From: Heliopora coerulea
Lineage: Eukaryota > Cnidaria > Anthozoa > Scleralcyonacea > Helioporidae
DNA: 64,000 nt
Reading direction: 5' to 3'
NCBI GenBank assembly: GCA_030142905.1
Contig: JASJOG010000319.1
Span: 62,001 to 126,000 of the forward strand
The notes under the pieces were generated by a model. That model was not told the DNA's origin. It saw only the letters and a program-made list of their open reading frames with translations, and did not search any database. The position numbers and the translations under genes are program-made. Shown piece by piece: positions 1 to 11,087 of the stretch; positions within the stretch are counted from its first letter, which is position 1, and every line of letters begins with the position of its first letter.

Positions 1-170
1 GCACGTCGAGATTAGTACCCTCGCACCGCGCTTCTCGCAGTGGGCAAGAAGACAGACATAAATTACTCAAAAACTGCGAAAATTTTTCTCCCTAGTCACC
101 ACGCATGTAAAAGGACTCCACGCACGTCGAGATTAGCACCTTCGCACCGCGCTTTGCGTGGTGGGCGAGG
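1..170. repeat. Partial tandem repeat, 121-bp period
   Basis: The motif GCACGTCGAGATTAG followed by a TCGCACCGCGCTT block occurs at position 1 and again at 122. That gives one full unit and the start of a second. The array is cut by the window edge, so copy number is unknown. I see no coding sense in it. Confidence 0.6.
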
Positions 171-299
171 GGATGAGGAGGTATAGATTGCTGACCTTGT
201 CGCAGACACGTGCCAACATAAGGAGTCCAAGACGGCTGCTCAACTAGGCAAAAGCTGAATTGACCATAACAGGACAAGCCGTTTGGGACGTTTCTTTTT

Positions 300-1480
300 T
301 AAGAATCTCACGCCTCGAATTAATGGGAATGGAGTGAGGAACCAAGAATAAAGCAATTTCCAGAGTTAGAGCCATAAATGACAGCCGGCAACGTGAGTTA
401 AATGTGATCGATATAGAATTCCAGGTCAGTAAATTGATGTTATTAATTATTACACATGCCTATTTTTTCTATTTTCCCCACATTTTATCATAAAGTAACT
501 GTTCTGTGACTGACTTTGATAAATTTAAACACTTAAGCGAATACAGCCTCGTATGCCGTTTAATAGCCTTTTAAATATGACTCTTCACTGCTTTAGACAA
601 AATTGCTCTATAAGAATTTGTGCTAGGTCCTTATGTTTCAGTATTAATCTATTACGTCACAGCAGAAATTAAGTTATAGGACAGTTGGAGAAACTAGGAA
701 AATATTAATTTTATGAAGTGCTTCTGGAAAATATCCATAAATGAACTGATTTTAATGAGGTTCATACAAAAGTGGTCAATAAATTCTGTTGCTGCCTGAT
801 GCAATGAAGCTGCAAGGTATGTTTACCAATTTCGTAAAGTACGTTTGAAACCAGGAACCTAAAAACTATTGTAAATGAGTTTTATAGAATGATGAAGATC
901 TTTTTGCCTAATGCCCACCACGGTTAGGATTATGTACCATAGTTGGGAGAATTATTTGACCAAATGTGACCTTTTCCAGTTAAAAGTTCCATTCAGACAC
1001 CTCCTCAGAGCTCTACATCAGCCAAAGTTTTTTCAGATGAATGATTGTCAAGTTTGCTCGGTTTATTTTTAGGATATGACTTATTGTAGGAAAACTAATG
1101 ATGGCAGAAAAAACTGAAATGAGAAGAGTCTGTTCACTTGTACGGTTTGCTATGCAGTGTTATAAAATAGATTAATTGACAATAAACACATGTTTTATAC
1201 CTTAAATAGACTTGTACTTGTCAACTGCATTTTTGAAATTACTTTAAAAAGTATATTAAACATTCATTTTCTTCGAGTGTATTGTAGCATTTGATTAATA
1301 TGATTTGCAACACTTTCTATTATAATGTACCTGAACATCTTTTTAGGAATTTTTAGAGTTACTTATATATGTGGAGACTGGACTGTCTTTTCAATTAATG
1401 AAATCTGATATACTGTAATTCTCTTTTTATAATACCCTATACATCTACAAACTTCAATACATCGAGTAGTACCATATATG
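300..1480. other. AT-rich stretch with no recognised gene
   Basis: No long ORF, RNA gene or clear terminal inverted repeat is visible. There are scattered AATAAA-like words and TA-rich runs only. It could be decayed repeat or intergenic DNA. Confidence 0.4.
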
Positions 1481-1524
1481 ACACTTTTTTTGAGATGGCA
1501 GGGGGGACTAACCAATCAGCGTGC

Positions 1525-1906
1525 AGTATTGATCGAATGCTGCATTCGATTGATTAAGACCTAATCAGATAATCTTTCCCGGACGGACGGGGGACTGAAA
1601 TGGGGTGTGGTCGGCGCCATGTTGGGTGGAGTCGTGTATTTTTTGGGGTTTGATTTTGGATTATATTTTTTTTAGGCGGAATGATGACGTCAGGGAGTTG
1701 CCTCGAGGATGATGTCATGGTTGGATTGAAACGATGTCATTGTTTCAGGAAGAGGTGTTCGTGGAAGAGGGTGGGTAGTGGTGGTTGGCATGCGAGTGGG
1801 TACTGTTTTGGCAAGGATTGAATTTCCTGGCAGCGGGGGATGATGAGGCTATAAATCGGCAAAACAGGGCAAATCACAACAAATTGCAACAAGATAGAAA
1901 TAAGTC
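1525..1906 (+). promoter_or_regulatory. Compact promoter-like region with TATA box and perfect CRE
   Basis: A TATAAA box lies at 1850-1855, about 50 bp before the ATG at 1907. That fits a transcription start near 1880 and a very short leader. Upstream there is a perfect palindromic CRE (TGACGTCA, 1685-1692) and two CRE-half-like TGATGTCAT words near 1710 and 1735. There is also a GGCGCC word near 1612 and a short palindrome (ATCGAATGCTGCATTCGAT) near 1533. The GC-richer composition contrasts with the surrounding AT-rich DNA. The assignment is from motifs and spacing only. Confidence 0.5.
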
Positions 1907-2293
1907 ATGAATAGATTTCGATATTTTGCTTTTAAGAAACGGTGTTTAGGGTTGTTTATACAGTTGGTGACTGGTGAATTTTGTCTTAAGTTTTGTTTTG
2001 GAGGGGAAATCTTAGAAGAAATGTGCATAAATCATCTTCTTGATGTAATGAATGCGTTGGAGGATGACGATGAATTATGTCCAGCAATCAAATTTCGACG
2101 TTTGATGACCCGTACTAGATTCGTTGCCTTTCTGAAAAAGGTTTTTGAGGAAGAATCAAATTTTGAAATTAAAAATGTCATTCCAGATCATATGCTGTTT
2201 TATACAGTTAGCAGTGACGACAATATGGTCTCGTCAGAGGATGGTTTTGCGGAAAGTCCAGAATTAGAACCGGTAGAAGATTGTATTCGGTGA
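1907..2293 (+). CDS. Orphan ORF A, 128 aa, unknown function
   Basis: An uninterrupted 128-residue ORF starts at the first ATG after a well-placed TATA box. The N-terminus is basic and aromatic-rich (MNRFRYFAFKKR). The middle looks helical, with an acidic patch (LEDDDELCP) and then a basic stretch (FRRLMTRTRF). The C-terminal third is acidic and Ser-rich and ends EPVEDCIR. I recognise no domain. Only about 40 bp separate its stop from the next ORF, which is unusual for a metazoan gene. It looks more like a compact viral or mobile-element gene array. Coding status is inferred from length, promoter placement and the neighbouring ORF; a chance ORF is possible. Confidence 0.4.
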   Translation: MNRFRYFAFKKRCLGLFIQLVTGEFCLKFCFGGEILEEMCINHLLDVMNALEDDDELCPAIKFRRLMTRTRFVAFLKKVFEEESNFEIKNVIPDHMLFYTVSSDDNMVSSEDGFAESPELEPVEDCIR

Positions 2294-2335
2294 TATAAAG
2301 AGAGAGAAGGTAAGATATTATTACAGTTTTTGAAG

Positions 2336-2626
2336 ATGGAACGAAGTGATATAATAGCGAAAGTAAGGCATTATACAGATTTAGTCCTCCGATGCATTGA
2401 TTATTTGAAAACGTATGGTCTGATGACGGGTCCAGACGAGAGAAGAATCACAGATATAGTTAAATATATAGAAGGCAGCAAAGAATTGTTTATGAAGACA
2501 CGAGTGAATGGTTTCCTGGTTCAATTTAAGAAAATTAATGATCTCTATGATTACCGTATTATATTGAAGTTGGCGATTAGTCGTAGTGGGTTACAGCATA
2601 TGATTATAGGATTAATGGCAACGTAA
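2336..2626 (+). CDS. Orphan ORF B, 96 aa, unknown function
   Basis: A 96-residue ORF begins MERSDIIAKVRHY, with the first in-frame ATG at 2336. It follows the stop of ORF A by about 40 bp on the same strand. It is predicted to be mostly helical, with a mixed-charge surface and no transmembrane segment or known motif that I can see. A third short reading frame (MLQSSFES..., 2641-2685) opens right after it. That frame ends just before LINE sequence begins at about 2690, so the array may have been cut by the LINE junction. Function unknown. Confidence 0.35.
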   Translation: MERSDIIAKVRHYTDLVLRCIDYLKTYGLMTGPDERRITDIVKYIEGSKELFMKTRVNGFLVQFKKINDLYDYRIILKLAISRSGLQHMIIGLMAT

Positions 2627-2685
2627 TTTTTTTTCAGAATATGTTGCAGTCATCTTTTGAATCGATGAAAAAAATATTAAATTGA

Positions 2686-4692
2686 TTAGACGATTCCAAT
2701 CGCTTTACGAATTTCAAGAAAAACAGCACCACTCAGCTGACCATTATCCATGATTTCGTATAATGAATCGCACATCTGAATAAGCGCAGTGAGGGTTGAG
2801 TACTTAGGTCGGAAACCTGATTGATATTTCGACAGTAAGGATTTATCATTTAGAAATCTATATAACTGATTAAAGACAGATCTCTCCAATATTTTACTAA
2901 TAATTGGTAGTATAGATATTGGGCGATAATTTTCACATTTTTGCCTATCATCAGATTTGTAAATGGATAGTACCCAAGCCTTTTTCCATTCATCCACGTA
3001 AATTCCTGTTTTAATCGACAGATTAAATATCCAGGTTAATGAAGGGCCAATAACATCCGCAGATAGTTTAAGAGCTTTTGCAGGAATATTGTCAATTCCT
3101 GTCGATTTGGAGAATTTAAGGTTACGTGAGTGGCAAATTACTTCATCCTTGTTAATTTCGGAAAACTGAAAGTTCATATTATGATAAACACTTGGCCGGA
3201 AATTTTCCCTGTCAGATGAACCCATATTCCGAGGATCTTTATAAGCTTCAGCGGCCACTTTTGCCCCGATATTGACAAAGAAATTATTAAAAGACTCAGC
3301 CATTGTATTATTTTCCGAAACAACAACATTGTCAATTTTAACTTGGGAGATATTGCTCGATTTCTGATTTTTGCCCAAATGATTATTAATTACTTTCCAA
3401 CTTTTTCTTTAATTACTTTATTAATTACTTACTTAATTAATTACTTTCCAATTGGTATCTTTAGACTGAACACAATCCTCAATTTTAATACAAAAAAAGT
3501 TTGTTTTTGCCTTCCTCATTTCTAAATTAACTTTGTTACTTAAATACTTATAATTTTCCCAGTGATTTTGAGAGTTTTCCTTAACAGCCCCTTTATTGTG
3601 GAAGTCTCTAGACCTCATCAGATTTTTAATGTCTGGTGAGATCCAAGGAAGAGTGTTTCCTCTAACCCTTTTACATCTGAGTGGTGCATGTCGGTCAAGG
3701 ACCTGAAGGTAATACGATTTCCATACCTGCCAACAGACATTAGGGTTATCATGCTGGGCTACACTCTCCCATGGCATAAATGCAAGATCAGTAAGGAAGT
3801 CTCTGGGATTAAAATTTTTAAAGTTACGGATGTATCTTGTGTTTTGTCGAGAATTTGAACTACAGTATTTTCTGACAGCATAAATCAAGCTGTGATCTGA
3901 CAGTCCAAGATGGATAACTCCAGATTTTGAAATATTTTCTTCTTTATTCGTAAGCATAATATCAATCAAGGTTGCTGATGTTTTCGTTACCCTTGTGGGT
4001 TCATTAATAAGCTGGTCAAACTGATAAAGTGAGGACAAAAATTGAAACTTTCGTGTGTGGGCCTCAAGGGGAGATTTTGAGATATCACAGTTTAAATCTC
4101 CCATTATTATTACTTCTTTATTTTCTAAGTCACTTTTCCTTAGAAAAGTCTCATATTCATCAAATAAATGCCCTTCAGAGTTTGGTGGCCTATACCATGC
4201 ACTTATTAGAAGTGACTTACTATAAGGTTTAGTAATTTCAATACATATCATTTCTAATGGATTTGGAATTAAGTCATTTTGTTCAGAGAATGGTATAGTT
4301 TCGCTGATGTACAAAAGAACACCACCACCGTATCTACTTCGATCTTTACGTATAAGATAATAGTCAGAAATATTTATTTCATTATCAGACACTGACTCAT
4401 CAATTTTTGTCTCATTGATATAGAAAATATCAACAGGCATAGTTTGCGTAATCATTCTCAACTGATCAATATGCTTTAAAAGGCTATTAATATTTAAACT
4501 TGCAATACGTAAACCTTTTGTAGTCGCTAATTCATGAAGTATATTATTATTTGTTAGTGATTCATCTATTTTACCTGACCAAGGGTTACATCTCTTACTT
4601 GTTAATACCTCCTCTGTGGGGTTGCAATTAACCTCAGAAGGTCCTCTAGAAGATATATCGTGGAGGTTGGAAAATTCCGAAAATCCCCCCAT
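2686..4692 (-). pseudogene. LINE ORF2: AP-type endonuclease plus truncated reverse transcriptase
   Basis: The endonuclease domain (4692-3433) shows ordered blocks: SLNINSL, the ETKID metal-binding Glu, RYGGGVLLYI, WYRPPN, GDLNCD, IDIMLTN and the catalytic LSDHSLIYA. The RT part (3378-2686) is in the same frame. It starts with the fingers region (SKSTGIDNIPAKALK), then WKKAWVLSIYKSDD and NYRPISILP, and ends at the degraded FLEIRKAIGIV block. A stop-rich, locally duplicated AT tract at 3380-3450 (repeats of TTAATTACTT) separates the halves and looks like replication slippage. ORF2 overlaps the end of ORF1 by about 90 bp in another frame. Not functional. Confidence 0.85.
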
Positions 4693-5843
4693 GGTCTTTG
4701 GCCTTCACAACGAGGTTGTCTAGATCCATTTTGTCCCCGTAGAAACTTGATAAAATTGGTGGCTAAAAAAGCTGATCCTTTAGCGTTAAGGTGAAGACTA
4801 CTAACATTCAAACATGTTCTATCCACGTTATTGTTATTTTAATAATCAAAGTCATTCTTTGTGCAAAACTTTTGTATTTGTTCGTTAACTATCGTGGCTC
4901 GTTGGTCCAAGCCGTGCAAATCATGTCTTACTGTAATGCTTGATAAGCCGATTCTTGATCCAGTGAACTTTGCTTTGATACTCAATGCCAAGTTCTTGAT
5001 GTTCTTAATGCAATTGTTTGGCGTATCCACTGGGAGGTCATTTATCCCGGCGTGCACTATTATGTGCGAGGGGAGTGATTTGACTTTGATGGCTTTTACT
5101 TCAGCTTTTATTTCTTCTGCTCTTTTACCAGGGAACATACGCTTTGTAACTTTTCTTCGGGAAATTTTTCTGGGGTCAACATGTTTAATTATAGAGTCGC
5201 CTATAATTAAGATTGAACTATCTCTGTCAGGATCGGTAATCGATTCCTTAGTTGAGGAACTCAAGGATGAATTATCAAGGCAGATATTGTTTTGAAAACA
5301 AGTCGCGTCCACTTTAGGATCATTAACATTGTTCATTTCAGATGCATGGAATGTATTGTATTGAAGAATTTCATGGTTTGGTTCTTGCAAGTTATTAAAT
5401 ATTCCTTCGTTATCGTTGTTGATATTTTCGCATTTATTATCATTATCCTCTTGATTTTGGGACAAAACATCAGTAATGCGAGCAATCGATTCTGATAGAG
5501 ACTGAATTGCCATTCTGTTAGTATCTTGGCCAAACTTAAGAGCTTCGATCTCCGAGTGCATCTCCTTACATTCGCAAAACCGGGATTGCGAGGTCGCAGT
5601 CTTTGCTAAAAGTGAGCTTACCGTTTTCATGACCCCAGATTCGATTGCGTCGATATTTCCACTGATTTTAGTACCCAAAAGTTGTGTGGTAGTTTTCAGT
5701 TCTTTCCCTTCTATATGCAGGACATTTTTACTTGGGCGCCAAGAGATTGTAGTATCATTGACTTTGTTAGGAATATCAAAGCCCAGCATATAATTTTGAA
5801 TAAACCCATAATAATCCAGACATGAGTTATTGAAAAATATTTT
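2690..5843 (-). mobile_element. CR1/L2-type LINE, truncated at both ends
   Basis: On the minus strand an ORF1 with an SGNH esterase domain precedes an ORF2 with apurinic-type endonuclease and reverse transcriptase. This layout is known from CR1/L2-group LINEs. The right (5') edge falls inside ORF1, where reading sense is lost near 5843, beside the Penelope tail. The left (3') edge falls inside the RT, just after the first catalytic block, so the YADD half and 3' tail are missing. LINEs usually lose their 5' end, so a lost 3' half points to a later deletion or insertion. An AT-rich slippage tract breaks ORF2 at about 3380-3450. Confidence 0.85.
4602..5840 (-). pseudogene. LINE ORF1 with SGNH-hydrolase (esterase) domain, nonsense-interrupted
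   Basis: The reading frame contains the SGNH hydrolase blocks GDSIIKHVD (nucleophile Ser) and HAGINDL (Gly/Asn block). After an in-frame TAA at about 4839 it continues with the C-terminal block SSLHLNAKGS, which holds the His. The two parts are in the same frame, so one nonsense codon separates them. The Asp normally three residues before the His appears to be Ser. The N-terminal part has a low-complexity Asn/Asp-rich linker. Esterase ORF1 proteins are established in CR1-like LINEs, where they bind nucleic acid and may act on lipids. The frame stays open upstream of the ATG at 5789, so this copy is 5'-truncated. Confidence 0.8.
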
Positions 5844-5844
5844 T

Positions 5845-5901
5845 AATTTAACTAACGTTTCGTTGCCAGTCCTGCAACATCTTCAGAGTAAGTGATAAAT
5901 T
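5845..5901 (-). ncRNA. Hammerhead-ribozyme-like motif in Penelope tail
   Basis: Read on the minus strand: core CTGAAGA (5880-5886), one unpaired base, stem II GTTGC/GCAAC with a 7-nt loop, then GAAA (5858-5861), then the self-complementary ACGT as a minimal stem III. ACT/AGT plus an outer AATTT/AAATT pairing can form stem I with an internal loop. Penelope-like elements are known to carry hammerheads with very short stem III. The unpaired base at the foot of stem II departs from the textbook consensus. Activity is not shown. Confidence 0.55.
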
Positions 5902-6074
5902 TACAAGGTCTTCTCGACTATATAATGTTCTATTTACAGCGACAGGAAGTAATTCACAGAAAGACTGGTGGTGAAAACCGGTGAATAATAAAGTGTGCAA
6001 TAAAGTGTATGCGTGAGTGAATCCAGGTGTGCATGTTTCGGAGAAAACATATAACAAGGAAAAAAAATTTCCAG

Positions 6075-6746
6075 TTAGAACAAGGTTAAAGGAAGGAAAC
6101 TGATCTTGGCGTTGAGCAAAGGATTTATCTTATTAATAAGTAAACTCTCTCTGAGAAGGAGTTCAAAATTAGAAGAGCAGGAGCTTAGAATAGAAAAATC
6201 AGTCAAAGAAACAGGGTGGCCAGTCTGTTTGTGGTGTGTTAAAATAGCAGATAAAGTGGTGACGGAGATTGGCTTTCCCGTGTAAGCAGAAACTCCTATG
6301 TGTTCAGAAACATGCGCGTGTAAATGGCGAATAGTTTCACCTATATACAATGACTCACAGCATTGACACTTGAATTTGTAAACTACGGGAGATCTTAGTG
6401 CAAGAGGAATTTGATCTTTAAAACGGAAAAAACTTGAAAGACGTCGAGTAGGTATAAATATGACTCGAAACTGAATTTGAGGAAAAGCAGAAGCAAAAAG
6501 TTTAGCAACTTGTTTGCGAATCTGAAGAGAATGTTGACCGGTAAATGGTAGAGTAAAGAAAATAATGCGTTTAGGTACCGAGGTCGTTGTAGAAGCAGGG
6601 CAGAAACTTTTATCGAAAAAATTGTGAAAACAATTATCTAAGAACTCGATAGGATAAGCATTCCGAATCATAATACTTTTAAACTTCTCTTGTTCTCCAT
6701 GAAAGATGTTATAGGAAGAACAGAGATTAAAATAACGAAAAAGCAA
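6075..6746 (-). pseudogene. Penelope-like element C-terminus with GIY-YIG endonuclease
   Basis: The 223-residue reading frame holds LPFTGQHSLQIRKQVAKL, then RLSSFFRFKDQIPLALRS. The GIY-YIG core follows: VVYKFKCQCCESLYIGET with two zinc-like Cys, then RHLHAHVSEH. The conserved Glu lies near the C-terminal ELLLRESLLINKINP. These blocks in this order are typical of the C-terminal half of Penelope-like proteins. No stop lies inside the frame, but the RT domain upstream is missing, so it is a truncated remnant. The frame ends LPLTLF, as is usual for this family. Confidence 0.85.
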
Positions 6747-6828
6747 AGTTAAAATTCAGCCTTTCTTATATATGATTGGAATAAAACTCTCAAAATTTGT
6801 AAACAATTGAATTGCAATTGAATAGGTG

Positions 6829-8285
6829 CCGATTTGTATAAATCTTGGGGCTTTTCACGTTCTGGTAACCACTCACCTGAGCTCCACAATCACAGGTAAG
6901 TCTGAATCGAGTAACTTTGAAATACAAGTTCTGTGAACGGAATTGTTTTGAGCAGCTTTCAAAAGTGGCTTCCCGACTTCTTCTCTAAGGGAGACATCTT
7001 GTACCAAATATTATCGCCTGGATTTTGCTGGTGTTTATTGGTAAAGTAGAATGAAGATTGTGGTTCATTCGTCTCTGTAGGACGATTACTTTTGAACATT
7101 TTGCAGTATTTAACCGGGCAGCGTTCATGGTAAATTGTTTAAGAAGTGGGGTAGCACACTCATCGTCCAGAAGAGTTGTCCAGATCATGACAGTCTTTGG
7201 ATGCTTTCTCCGCTCTCCACACAAAGATTTCATCGCCTCAATCAGGAATTTTTCCTTATGAACTGTCGCCCCATTGAAGACGTTAGGATGTATTTTTCGC
7301 TCGAAACAAAAATGCAAGGTAAACAGCCACCAGGTAACTCGCTGCAAAGCTACTTGATTTTGGTCACCATATTATCCTTCGACAAAACAGTTGTCCGCTT
7401 CAGTCTTTCTCACTTCGGGAGTGATTTGTGCATGATGACCTTCACCGTATTCGATCGGTAATGCTTTCATCAGGATTTTAAAACTTCTCAAGAAAGTTTA
7501 AAGTCGTCTTTGTGTAAATTTACCGTTGAACCCTTTGTATCAAGGTGCCACTGAATGCTTAGTTGAAAATACACAAGAGTTGCAGGTTTAAATGCCATTT
7601 TACTTTTTGATTGGTGCTTTACCGTGGAAGAAGTACGTCTTTTACTTCCCTTTTCTCGTTCTTCTTCCGACAAAACTTGCACAAGGTTTGCTTGTCGTAT
7701 TTTGTTTTATGTTCTGTATTTTCCGATTTTTGGTCAGCGATAAAAATGCAGAACTCATTCATGTTTTCTTTGTTTATTTCGTCCGTTTCGTAATTCGTTT
7801 CTTCTTCGTCAACAAAGTGTTCTACCTGCGGATGAATACTTACCATAAATCTTTTTCATAGCACTCCTAATAGACATTTTTGACCAACTTTGAGATGATA
7901 TAGAATTTATCAGTTTTTTATAACAAAAGATATCAAAAAAAATTTTCACTCATGAGCTGTCCGTGATGCTGATATCCAACCGGTAACCTTTGAGAATGAT
8001 CCAATTTTAAGACGGAAAGCCTGGCTGTCTAATAGAAAATCTTTCTTTAAAGCAAAATGAGTGAAAAGTTTGATTGGAAAACGACTGGAAATATCTCAAG
8101 ATCGCAATTAATGCTGGGTCTTGCTATGAATATCCATTGATAAGCAGTAGAATTGTCAGAATGGATCTCTTATCCTTTATTAAAGCGTTAAAGGTTAATC
8201 TCATCAAGCGTTTTGTTTTAATAAAACAGAATAGAAATTTTAAACGTAAATATGAGAAGCAGTTTAAATGTAAAATAATTTCCAG
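6829..8285. repeat. 1.45-kb direct repeat, copy 1
   Basis: This segment runs collinear with 9588-11045. Both open with TGATTTGTATAAATCT or a close variant, share CACGTTCTGGTAACCAC, and end near GCAGTTTAAAT. The minus strand has short reading frames that appear in both copies with many changes. They include a block around LLDDECATPLLKQFTMNA (6985-7347) and one around DEEETNYETDEINKEN (7619-7846). The pair therefore looks like two decayed copies of one protein-coding mobile element. I cannot assign the family. Confidence 0.6.
6985..7347 (-). pseudogene. Decayed unknown protein fragment in the 1.45-kb repeat
   Basis: A 120-residue minus-strand frame contains TVMIWTTLLDDECATPLLKQ and later NLHSTLPINTSKIQAIIFG. 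The second repeat copy carries the same blocks (SLLDDECFIPLLKQLTMNA, NLHSTLPINTS), broken by stops. Conservation at protein level between copies suggests the source was coding. I do not recognise the family. A transposase-like origin is only a guess from the repeat context. Confidence 0.35.
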
Positions 8286-8436
8286 TACGGGGTGTTAATA
8301 TTTGTGGCCAAATATTGTGTTTTCTTTATTGCATTACCTCTTCCAGTTATAGTAAGGACGATTTGTCTTTTTGACAACTTTGAAAAATTATCAATGTTAC
8401 TTGGATTCTCGAGAGATGTATTGGAAGAGTGGGCGA

Positions 8437-8476
8437 GGGCACAGAGTAAATAATCGTAGACTATTTACTCTGTGGC
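8437..8476. repeat. Short palindrome
   Basis: CACAGAGTAAATA and TATTTACTCTGTG form 13-bp arms around a 9-nt loop. No function is assigned; it may be a remnant of a foldback element. Confidence 0.5.
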
Positions 8477-8650
8477 GAGGGTTTGTTGCGTACACTTATT
8501 TCTAGTATGTTGTTGATCAAACCTTAGGTTACTTAGGTCCGTATCGAAGCAAATCGGTTTGGTCTCGTTTTTTTCCGCTTTATCGGTCTCTCAGACGTTG
8601 TTTACATCATTTGAACACTGAAGCAAGTAAATGATTTAAGATCGCCATTA

Positions 8651-9317
8651 CAGCCCTCGAAATTTTCGACGGCAAAAGGCAATTGCCGCCGATAATGCCG
8701 CCGAAAATGAAATTGTCGACGGCAATTTTTTGCCGTCGAAGATTTTTGTGCTTATTGCCTACTGAATCTCATCAGTTCTTCTAAGAAACTCAAGTACTAT
8801 GTTATGAACAAATGATTATCTACAGATTTCCTGAATTTTATTCCTCATCATTGGTCGACGATAATAAATGTTTTCATGGCGACGTTAAATACTGTTGTTT
8901 ACTAACAAATAGATCTTACGCATTGCCTTACATAAAGTACTGACGATGAGTACTGAGAAAAGGAATCCACAACTATTGAGATGATTGACCCAAATTTGCT
9001 TCCTGATTCTCATTCTGATTCTGAATCAGAATCTCAAACAGACGAGGGTTAATTAAAATGGACTGATGTTTGTTCGTTGACATTGTTCTTTTTACTTGCG
9101 TATTTGTTAGTGATAACAACGTTTAGTACGCCTAGTTATATATTAAAATGGGAAAGTTTTGAGTTGTTTTTTTGTTATTCAGCTGCTTACGACATATGTT
9201 TTAGAGTTCTCCTTACAATAAACCCGAGGGAAAAAATTGCCGTCGAGTTGCCGCCGAACTCTAAAATATAGACGGCAATTTTTTGCCGTCGAAGATTCAG
9301 AGAAATTTCGAGGGCTG
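8651..9317. mobile_element. hAT-like MITE with CAGCCCTCGAAATTT ends
   Basis: The termini are inverted repeats CAGCCCTCGAAATTT at 8651 and its complement ending at 9317. Subterminal TTGCCGTCGAA-type repeats occur near both ends in both orientations. Flanks CGCCATTA and CGCCAAAC share the first five bases, a poor match to an 8-bp duplication. There is no transposase. The hAT call rests on the CAG terminus and the length of the imperfect flank. Confidence 0.6.
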
Positions 9318-9587
9318 CGCCAAACGAAATAGCTTTCTTGGTGCTTGTGGCTGGTTTCACTTTTGGAGGCCATCTTAGTATCTGGACAATTTATGAGTCG
9401 AAACAGCGGTTCCTAAAGTTAGCTCCTTGGAATCTGCATTGGCCAACTGTTCATTTGTTGCAGCAACGTTTTGTCTTGGTTCTTCTTGATAAATATGAAC
9501 AAAAGACGTATGGGAACTCACTTGCTGTCAGGTCACAAGCCGACCGACTAAGTGTAAACGACATTTTTCGCTCAAGTTGACTAGATG

Positions 9588-11045
9588 CTGATTTGTATAA
9601 ATCTCGAGATTTTTCACGTTCTGGTAACCACTTACCTGAGCTGCACAATCGCAGATAAGTCTGAATCAAGTGGCTTCGAAATACAAGTTCTGCGAACGGA
9701 ATTGTTTTGAGCAGCTTTCAATAGTGGGGAGTGGCTTCCCGACTTAATTCTTCCTCAAGGGAGACTTTTTGGACCAAATATCTTCGCCTGGATTTAACTG
9801 GTGTTTATTGGTAAAGTAGAATGAAGATTCTGGTTCATTCATCTCTGCATGATAATGGCTTTTGAACATTTTTTAGTGTTTAACCGGACAGCGTTCATGG
9901 TCAATTGTTTGAGAAGTGGGATAAAACACTCATCGTCCAAAAGACTTGTCTAGGCCGCAACAAACTTTAGATGTTCTCTCCGCTTTCCACACAAGAATTT
10001 CATTACCTCCTCCAGGATTGTTCTACGTAGGAAATGTCGCCCCACTAAAGACGTCGGGATGTATTTTTGGCTCGAAACAAAAAATGCAAGGTAAACAGGC
10101 GCTAGGCGCCTGTTTTTGTTTTTGTTTTTGGTCACTAAACTATCCTTCGGTGAAACAGTTGTCTACTTCAGTCTTTCTCACTTCCTGGGTGGCTTGTGGA
10201 TGATGAGCTTTACCGTATTCGACTAGTAATGCTTTAATCAGGATTTAAAAAACGTCTCAAGAAAGTGTAAAAGTTTAAAGCAGTCGATTTTTTGCAAATT
10301 CACCGTTGAATCCTTTGGGTTCAGATGCCGCTGAATACTTAGTTGAGAAAACGTATGAGTTGCAGGTTTGTACGCTACGCCATTTTTCTTTTTTTACAAA
10401 AGTTTTGCAGAAAAAAAGTACGTATTTTGCTTTTCTCTACTTGTTCTTTTTTCGACCAGAACTTCCACAAGGTTTGCTTGTCGTATTTTGCTTTATGTTA
10501 TGTATTTTTCTGATTTTTGGTCAGCAATAAAAATTCAGAACTCGCTCATGGTTTCTTTGTTTATTTTGTCGGTTTTGTAATTCGTTTCATCTTCGTCACC
10601 AAAGTCTTGTACCTCCTGATGAATACTTGGCATAAATCTTCATCATAGCACTTCTAATATACATTTACAACCAATTTTGAGATAATGAAGAAAAAAATAT
10701 CAAAAAAATTTTTTTAACCATGAGCTGTCCGTAATGCTGGTAACCGACCGGTAACCTTTGAGGATGCTCCAATTTTAATATGGAAAGTCGGGCCATCTAA
10801 TAAAAAGTCTTTCTTTGAAGCAACACGAGTGAAAAGTTTGACTGGAAAACGACTCGAAATATCTCAAGATCGCAACTAATACAAGGTCTTGATACGAACA
10901 TCCATTATTTAGCATTAGAATTGTCAGAACGGATCTTTTACCATTCATTAAACATTTAAGGTTATTCTCACCTAACGTTTTGTTTTAATAAAACTTAATC
11001 GAAATTTTAATCATAAATATGACGACAGGCAGTTTAAATATAAGT
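9588..11045. repeat. 1.45-kb direct repeat, copy 2
   Basis: This is the diverged second copy of 6829-8285 in the same orientation. Its minus-strand frames are shorter and contain more stops than copy 1. Between the copies lie about 1.3 kb containing the CAGCCCTCG MITE. Confidence 0.6.
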
Positions 11046-11087
11046 TATATAGGTTGTTAACTTGAGGGCGAGTTATGTGGGTTTTTC

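Larger units (their letters stand above)
5845..6830 (-). mobile_element. Penelope-like element (3' part)
   Basis: The minus strand carries the C-terminal linker and GIY-YIG endonuclease of a Penelope-like element, followed by its 3' region ending in a hammerhead-like motif at 5845-5901. The RT core is absent, so the element is 5'-truncated somewhere near 6750-6830. It abuts the LINE at about 5843. Both lie on the minus strand. Confidence 0.8.
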
